This document shows positions 13,901-17,216 of a stretch of DNA of 17,216 nucleotides, in pieces; the stretch's first letter is position 1; every line of letters begins with the position of its first letter. This DNA comes from CAZYTO01 sp964650405. GTDB taxonomy: Bacteria > Acidobacteriota > Thermoanaerobaculia > Gp7-AA8. Both the position numbers and the translations under genes were made by a program. Where the stretch lies: NCBI GenBank assembly GCA_964650405.1, contig CAZYTO010000107.1, forward strand, positions 1 through 17,216. Direction: 5' to 3'. Under the pieces are notes generated by a model that saw nothing but the letters and a program-made list of their open reading frames with translations, was not told where the DNA came from and did no database searches.

Positions 13901-16238
13901 TCCCTCGCAGGTGGCCACCGCCGGCGGCACTTACACCGTCACCACGACCGTGAACGGTTGCCTCAGCGCGCCCGCACCGGCCACCGTCGTCACGGTCAAC
14001 GCGTATCCCTCCACGCCGGCGCCTTCAAACAGCGGACCGTTCTGTGAAGGCTCCACGATCTTCCTTTCCACACCTGCCGTAACCGGCGCGACCTACGCAT
14101 GGACGGGGCCGAACGGTTTCACCTCCACGCTCCGGACCCCGAGCCGCGCTAATGCCACGGCCGCGGACGCGGGCACGTATTCGCTCATCGTCACGGTCAA
14201 CGGCTGCTCTTCGGCCGCGGGCACGACGAACGTCGTGGTCAATCCGCTTCCGGCCGCCCCGGCGCCGTCGAACAGCGGCCCGTTCTGCACCGGCCAGACC
14301 ATCTCGCTCTCGACGCCTGCCGTGGTCAACGCGACGTACGCCTGGACTGGCCCCAACGGGTTTACCTCCGCGCTCCAGAATCCGACGCGCGCCAATGCCG
14401 CGGTGGCGGACGCCGGCACGTATTTCGTGACCGTCACGGTGAACGGTTGCCCCTCGGCCGGCGGAACGACGACGGTCGTGGTGAATCCGCCTCCGGCCAC
14501 GCCCATCGCGAGCAACAGCGGCCCGTTCTGCGCCGGCTCGACGATCTCGCTCTCCACGCCGGCCGTGGCGGGCGCAACGTATGCCTGGACGGGGCCGAAC
14601 GGCTTCACGTCCTCGCAGCAGAATCCGACCCGAGCCAATGCCACGGCGGCGGACGGCGGCGCGTATTCCGTGACAGTGGCCGTCAACGGCTGCCCCTCGG
14701 CCGCAGGCACGACGAACGTCGTGGTCAACACGGCCGTCCCGGCCACGCCCACGGCCGGCAACAGCGGTCCGTTCTGCGAAGGCTCGACGATCTCGCTCTC
14801 CACGCCGGCCGTGGCCAACGCGACGTATGCCTGGACGGGGCCGAACGGCTTCACGTCGGCGCAGCAGAATCCCACGCGGGCCAACGCCGCGGCGGGCGAT
14901 GCGGGGACCTACTCCGTCATCGTCACCGTCGGCGGCTGCAGCTCGAGCGCAGGGACCACGAACGTCGTGGTCACGGCGAAACCGGCCACGCCGGCGGCCA
15001 GCAACGGCGGTCCGTATTGCGAGGGGAGCACGATCTCGCTCTCGACGCCGGCCGTGAGCGGCGCCACGTATGCGTGGACCGGCCCGAACGGCTTCACGTC
15101 GGCGCTGCAGAGCCCGACACGCGCCACGGCCGCGGCCGGTGACTTCGGCACGTACTCGGTGACGATCACGGTGGGCGGGTGCACCTCGGCCGCGGGCACG
15201 ACGACCGTCGTCGACTCGAACGCCGCGGCCACGGCCACGAACGGCGGCCCTTACTGCGCCGGCGGCACGATCTCGCTCTTTACCCCGGCCGTGGCCGGCG
15301 CGACGTACGCATGGACGGGGCCGAACGGTTTCACATCCTCCGCGCAGAATCCAACCCGCGCCAGCGCCGCGGCCGCGGACGCCGGCACGTACTCCGTAAT
15401 CGTCACGACCCCTGGCTGCACCTCCCTGGCCGGCAATACAGACGTCATCGTCAACACGACGCCGGCAGCGCCGGCGGCGACGAACGGCAGCCCGTATTGC
15501 GAGGGCTCCACCATTTCGTTGTCGACGCCTTCCGTGCCGGGCGCGGTCGCCTACTCGTGGACGGGCCCGAACGGCTTCACCTCGTCGCTTCAGAATCCGA
15601 CCATTGCCAACGCCACGCTCGCCAGCGCGGGTACGTACTCCGTGACCGTCCTCAATGGCTGCACTTCGCCGGCCGGCGACACGACGGTGGTCATCAATGC
15701 GGCGCCCGCGGCGCCGGCGGCCTCCAACAGCGGCCCGTACTGCGCGGGCGCGACGATCGCCCTCTCCACGCCGGCCGTGGCGGGTGCAACGTACGGCTGG
15801 ACCGGCCCGAACGGCTTTACCTCGTCGCAGCAGAATCCGACGCGCGCGAATGCCACGGGCGCCGATGCCGGGACGTATTCCGTGACCGTGACCGTCAACG
15901 GCTGCACCTCGGCCGCCGGCACGACCAACGTCGTGGTCAACACCCTGCCGGCGCCTGCGCCGGCGAACGGCGGTCCGTATTGCGAGGGCGCGACGATCGC
16001 CCTGGCCACCCCAGTCGTCCCCGGCGCGACCTACTCATGGACCGGCCCGAACGGCTTCACCTCGACGCTGCCGAATCCGACCCACGTGAGCGCCACCACC
16101 GCCGACGCCGGCACATATTCCGTATTCGTCACGGTCAACGGCTGCACCTCGCCGGCGGGCCTAACCAACGGCGTGGGCAAACCGAAAACGATTCCACCAG
16201 ACATGGGCCGGGAATTTGCGCGGCCTTCTGGACCTTGA
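10914..16238 (+). CDS. Giant secreted multidomain protein with Ig-like repeats, 3' end lost
   Basis: A 1774-residue exported protein. MPFVSRRNLIALAVIISLAG is the signal peptide (cleavage near ASA-RP). Residues about 129-580 are a conserved beta-rich module opening with PPDVNGHVGATQYVQWNN; about 585-672 a carboxypeptidase-regulatory-like domain (GAPIGGVLVTLGNG, SDASGHYSMGVPAGTYTATA); about 673-784 a CARDB/NEW3-like domain; about 791-941 a beta-sandwich resembling pre-peptidase C-terminal modules; about 955-1034 a divergent Ig_7-type domain (FCAGGSVTLNSSAASGNQWY); 1035-1756 nine Ig-like repeats. The last 18 residues match nothing in the repeats, and homology stops at about 16170-16181, so the C-terminal sorting or anchor domain is missing. 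An in-frame ATG at 10884 is possible, but 10914 sits directly at the signal peptide. A surface adhesin or matrix role is inferred. Confidence 0.85.
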   Translation: MPFVSRRNLIALAVIISLAGSASARPLARLREMLKGKSVPAKAPAAPTGVHHPPVLTTQDAPYAGAPPLAVARAVRTLPLRQMKLIPPPGHGEDEDRFEPVHPARPTDTPAEDGRRQRFMGPVGSSPVSTGVSFEGVGTGLPGFAPCCVPPDVNGHVGATQYVQWNNLSFAVWDKNGNKLYGPAAGNTLFQPLGGVCASHNDGDPVVNYDILAGRWILSQFAIFASPGSSHQCVAVSLTSDATGAWYLYDFVTDPVNFVDYPHMAVWPDGYYMAAHIFSSGGFSFLAGRIYAFERDKMLSGQPARMLSKDLRQYSGMPQYGFLPADVDSPLPPPAGEAEMVIGPDPVSTTLLDSTRVAVTWGAAPAMTLTETQIAAGWGIAPCVNGGRACVPQPPPASGSAYLDNLDQHIMHRLAYRNFGGTPVQESLVGNITVAGSTSSPPHGAIRWFEFQNAGDSTTTPVVYQAGTFDPDNDYRWMGSIAMDKDRDIALGYSRSSTTTKPSIFVNGRLGTDPPNTLGTETQMMAGGGVQTSANRWGDYSSMTLDPVDQCTFWYTNEYLKADGSFNWATRIASFKFPSCTPVSWGNLSGTTTSCATGAPIGGVLVTLGNGYSVVSDASGHYSMGVPAGTYTATATGSDINCSSSSPATVSVIIPADGTVTQDFCMSGSSNLALGAVTINDTAAGNGNGIVNRNECVDLTVAVANNGCAAESAINATLTTSTAGLTVTRGNSFYPDLTTGASAANTIPFKVSTSPAFVCGTVIDFALNLTYAGGSKSIPFTVPTCAGGGALAIPISSLSLTDPTQSDRLFRTGTPSDCNGRTCPGPFGSGTYHYKTFKFTNSSGGPACVTVTMNAACTGSTPGQVEAVAYLGSTFTPRTSATICDQYLGDAGSSVGSVLPSQTFSFTVPAQSDFLIVTNTVSPGTDCTQFSGTISGLIDNTPGPGECTTCTPPATPTVTPAGPTTFCAGGSVTLNSSAASGNQWYFNGAPIAGATGPSQVATAGGTYTVTTTVNGCLSAPAPATVVTVNAYPSTPAPSNSGPFCEGSTIFLSTPAVTGATYAWTGPNGFTSTLRTPSRANATAADAGTYSLIVTVNGCSSAAGTTNVVVNPLPAAPAPSNSGPFCTGQTISLSTPAVVNATYAWTGPNGFTSALQNPTRANAAVADAGTYFVTVTVNGCPSAGGTTTVVVNPPPATPIASNSGPFCAGSTISLSTPAVAGATYAWTGPNGFTSSQQNPTRANATAADGGAYSVTVAVNGCPSAAGTTNVVVNTAVPATPTAGNSGPFCEGSTISLSTPAVANATYAWTGPNGFTSAQQNPTRANAAAGDAGTYSVIVTVGGCSSSAGTTNVVVTAKPATPAASNGGPYCEGSTISLSTPAVSGATYAWTGPNGFTSALQSPTRATAAAGDFGTYSVTITVGGCTSAAGTTTVVDSNAAATATNGGPYCAGGTISLFTPAVAGATYAWTGPNGFTSSAQNPTRASAAAADAGTYSVIVTTPGCTSLAGNTDVIVNTTPAAPAATNGSPYCEGSTISLSTPSVPGAVAYSWTGPNGFTSSLQNPTIANATLASAGTYSVTVLNGCTSPAGDTTVVINAAPAAPAASNSGPYCAGATIALSTPAVAGATYGWTGPNGFTSSQQNPTRANATGADAGTYSVTVTVNGCTSAAGTTNVVVNTLPAPAPANGGPYCEGATIALATPVVPGATYSWTGPNGFTSTLPNPTHVSATTADAGTYSVFVTVNGCTSPAGLTNGVGKPKTIPPDMGREFARPSGP
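13776..14013 (+). other. Divergent Ig_7-type domain preceding the repeat array
   Basis: This segment of the giant protein (residues about 955-1034) carries PAGPTTFCAGGSVTLNSSAA, QWYFNGAPIAGAT and GGTYTVTTTVNGC, the CHU_C-associated Ig-like pattern common in Bacteroidota exported proteins. It shares the two-cysteine layout of the following repeats but has QWYFNG where they have WTGPNGF, so it is a relative rather than a member of the array. Confidence 0.65.
14016..16181 (+). repeat. Nine Ig-like tandem repeats, 237-246 bp each
   Basis: In-frame repeats inside the giant gene. The Asn codon before G-P-F/Y-C lies at 14028, 14271, 14514, 14760, 15003, 15240, 15483, 15726 and 15966, giving periods of 243, 243, 246, 243, 237, 243, 243 and 240 bases. 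Each encodes about 80 residues with the invariant order N-[SG]-[GS]-P-[FY]-C, then L-[SA]-T-P, [YG/S]-W-T-G-P-N-G-F-T-S, N-P-T, [AG]-Y-S, and a second Cys in [NG/P]-G-C. The paired Cys should form one disulfide per module. DNA identity is highest around WTGPNGF, so recombination between copies is plausible. Confidence 0.95.
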
Positions 16239-16911
16239 TGGCCAAGTCGCGATGATGAACGGGAGTGCCCACGGCGACATAAAGAGCTCCCGCGGCCAGG
16301 GCCAGATCGGGGAGGTGCTGTTGGGTACGCTGGTTCCCATGGACCCGTTTGCCGTAAGGGGTGGTGGAGGTCTTCGCGCCAAACGGCGTGGCCCCGGAGC
16401 TTTGGATGCCGGTATTCATGTAGGCCTCGTTATTGAGGCAGATGAACACGCCGTCCTCATTGCGGGCGATCCAGGCGAGCAGGGCCTGCAGACCGATGTC
16501 GTAAGAGCCGCCGTCTCCGGCAATGCCGACGTTCACGACGGAGTTGGGAGGCAGAAGGCCGGCCTGCACCAAGGCATCATAGGCGGCGCGGTTGCCGCTC
16601 AACGTGGCGCCGGTATTGGGGAAGTTGTTGTGATCGACGGAAGCCAATCCCCAGCAGGAGGTGTTCTGGGTGGTGATGACCTCGTTGCAGCCGGTGCCGA
16701 TGGATGCGGCGACGTAGCGCCCGGTGAGCTTGAGCGCGCGCAATACCTGGTTGGTGCCGGAGACCATGCCGCAGCCGGTGCAGCCTTGATGCCCGGAAAG
16801 CAGACCCGTGGTGGGAATGTAGCCGTATTCGCCGGGATCGACGACCGGTTCGGGAAGCAAGGAGCTGTGCGGGCTGGTGCCGATCACGCTGTTAAAAAGT
16901 ATCTGGAACAC
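16135..16911 (-). CDS. 2-oxoacid:ferredoxin oxidoreductase beta subunit, 3' end lost
   Basis: A 258-residue open frame whose first about 246 residues are the thiamine-diphosphate subunit (PorB-type) of a pyruvate or 2-oxoacid:ferredoxin oxidoreductase, which interconverts pyruvate or another 2-oxoacid and its acyl-CoA. C44 and C47 (GCTGCG), C75 (TGCNEV) and C245 (SVCP) are the cluster cysteines. The ThDP motif is GDGGSYDIG at 132-140 and ends at NNEAYMNTG (160-168). Family members continue about 50 residues beyond the last Cys with P-T-G-W; here the frame turns into RRWLGPPARCSR, antisense to the giant gene, and stops at 16135. The true gene end is absent. The start is GTG (16909-16911) with AAGGAG about 9 bases upstream. 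The upstream subunit gene ends 57 bases before it on the same strand. Confidence 0.85.
   Translation of the reverse strand: MFQILFNSVIGTSPHSSLLPEPVVDPGEYGYIPTTGLLSGHQGCTGCGMVSGTNQVLRALKLTGRYVAASIGTGCNEVITTQNTSCWGLASVDHNNFPNTGATLSGNRAAYDALVQAGLLPPNSVVNVGIAGDGGSYDIGLQALLAWIARNEDGVFICLNNEAYMNTGIQSSGATPFGAKTSTTPYGKRVHGNQRTQQHLPDLALAAGALYVAVGTPVHHRDLAIKVQKAAQIPGPCLVESFSVCPRRWLGPPARCSR
16170..16181. other. Point where two unrelated genes lose homology (join)
   Basis: Read rightwards, the last repeat of the giant protein should continue N-V-V-V-N but reads N-G-V-G-K and then unrelated residues. Read leftwards, the beta subunit runs to V-C-P and then shifts to unrelated residues. Both end within the same 12 bases. 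The short stretch GTGGGCAAACC resembles GTGGTCAACAC of earlier repeats and also encodes the beta-subunit Cys-Pro on the other strand, so a short chance overlap may have guided the join. Confidence 0.75.
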
Positions 16912-16968
16912 TGCTGAGACTCCTTCCGGCCGGCAACGCTCCGGCTCCTTGAGCGATAAGCGATCTCG

Positions 16969-17216
16969 TCAGACTCCGCGTCCCACTTCCAAGGTGCGCA
17001 GCAACTGCTCTTCCACGGATTCGTCTTCCGGGCGCCACTGGAAGAACGCTTCGGCGCGCTCGTCCGGCTTGCGCGGTTCGGGAGGAGCCGCTTCGCGGTC
17101 GGTGGTTTCGGCGAATCCCCTGCGGATCGCTTCGAGGTTGGCGTCCTTGGGTTTGGGGACGTTCTTTTCGTAGAAGCGCAGGGCGTCGTCGAAATTCAGC
17201 AGGGAGCAGACCCGGT
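16969..17216 (-). CDS. C-terminus of another 2-oxoacid oxidoreductase subunit (partial)
   Basis: The minus-strand frame from the window edge to TGA at 16969-16971 gives 81 residues. It opens VCSLLNFDDALRFYEKNVPK, then NLEAIRRGFAE, which matches the closing of gamma-type domains (the usual end is a short helix with N-x-x-A-x-x-x-G). An acidic/Pro-rich tail follows (about 38-81) and includes AFFQWRPEDESVEEQ. It is thus the end of a gamma, or gamma-alpha fused, subunit of the same enzyme as the next gene, which starts 57 bases downstream. Most of this gene is outside the window, so the subunit identity is a guess from this short segment. Confidence 0.6.
   Translation of the reverse strand, partial: RVCSLLNFDDALRFYEKNVPKPKDANLEAIRRGFAETTDREAAPPEPRKPDERAEAFFQWRPEDESVEEQLLRTLEVGRGV

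Noticed and set aside
14093..16009. Several antisense frames with repeated VKPFGPVQAYVA-type motifs
   Set aside because: They are exact reverse readings of the Ig-repeat codons, so the apparent repeat protein is a mirror of the real one.
14016..16181. CRISPR-like array
   Set aside because: Units are about 240 bases, coding, in one frame and without short spacers; this is protein-level tandem duplication.
12563..16255. Plus-strand Arg/His-rich frames within the giant gene
   Set aside because: Frame-shifted readings of the repeats, with no start signal or recognisable domain.

Overview
The window is a GC-rich bacterial segment carrying about fifteen genes or gene remnants. Gene content points to an uncultured soil- or sediment-type lineage of the Acidobacteriota/Myxococcota kind: a Myxococcus-like MglA GTPase, PilZ proteins, a GspG-type domain, a giant secreted repeat protein, and a 2-oxoacid:ferredoxin oxidoreductase. 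That placement is inference from gene families, not from a phylogenetic marker.

Layout. 1-421 (+) is the 3' end of a periplasmic metal-chelate (BtuF/FepB-type) binding protein, whose stop codon shares one CTAG palindrome with the convergent RidA-family gene (418-948, -). Behind RidA on the same strand lie a decayed PilZ remnant (979-1185) and a truncated secreted fibronectin-III-like gene (about 1195-1768), then a threonine synthase (1829-2995), a coiled lipoprotein (3093-3866) with a terminator, and an unusually long MglA GTPase (4035-5159). A divergent DinB-like gene (5213-5686, +), an Smr-domain gene (5722-6012), a CADD-type heme-oxygenase-fold pABA synthase homologue (6116-6763) and quinolinate synthase nadA (6792-7778) run rightwards. 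A VOC dioxygenase-fold gene (7801-8172, -) diverges from an intact PilZ gene (8200-8850, +). Next come a membrane protein ending in a GspG-like domain (8913-9536, +), a secreted Vgb-like beta-propeller (9670-10761, -) and a giant secreted protein with nine nearly identical Ig-like repeats (10914-16238, +).

The right end is discontinuous. Both the giant protein (+) and a 2-oxoacid oxidoreductase beta subunit (16135-16911, -) lose their homology at the same point, about 16170-16181. This is the signature of a chimeric join or a deletion/rearrangement. Beyond the beta subunit is the C-terminus of another oxidoreductase subunit (16969 to the window end, -).

Functionally the window mixes cofactor and amino-acid metabolism (CADD, nadA, threonine synthase) with envelope, surface and second-messenger functions (MglA, PilZ, lipoprotein, GspG-like, giant adhesin-like protein). 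The intergenic gaps are short but carry several families of short tandem or inverted repeats: CTTTCAGCCTT, GGTTGCGG, GAACAACGGA, and a GGTATC/GGTGTC family found at three separate places. The most notable items are the CADD homologue with both self-sacrificed residues conserved, the 180-residue C-terminal extension of MglA, the polytopic GspG-domain protein, the Ig-repeat array and the abrupt join at 16.17 kb. No tRNA, rRNA, CRISPR array or insertion sequence was seen.
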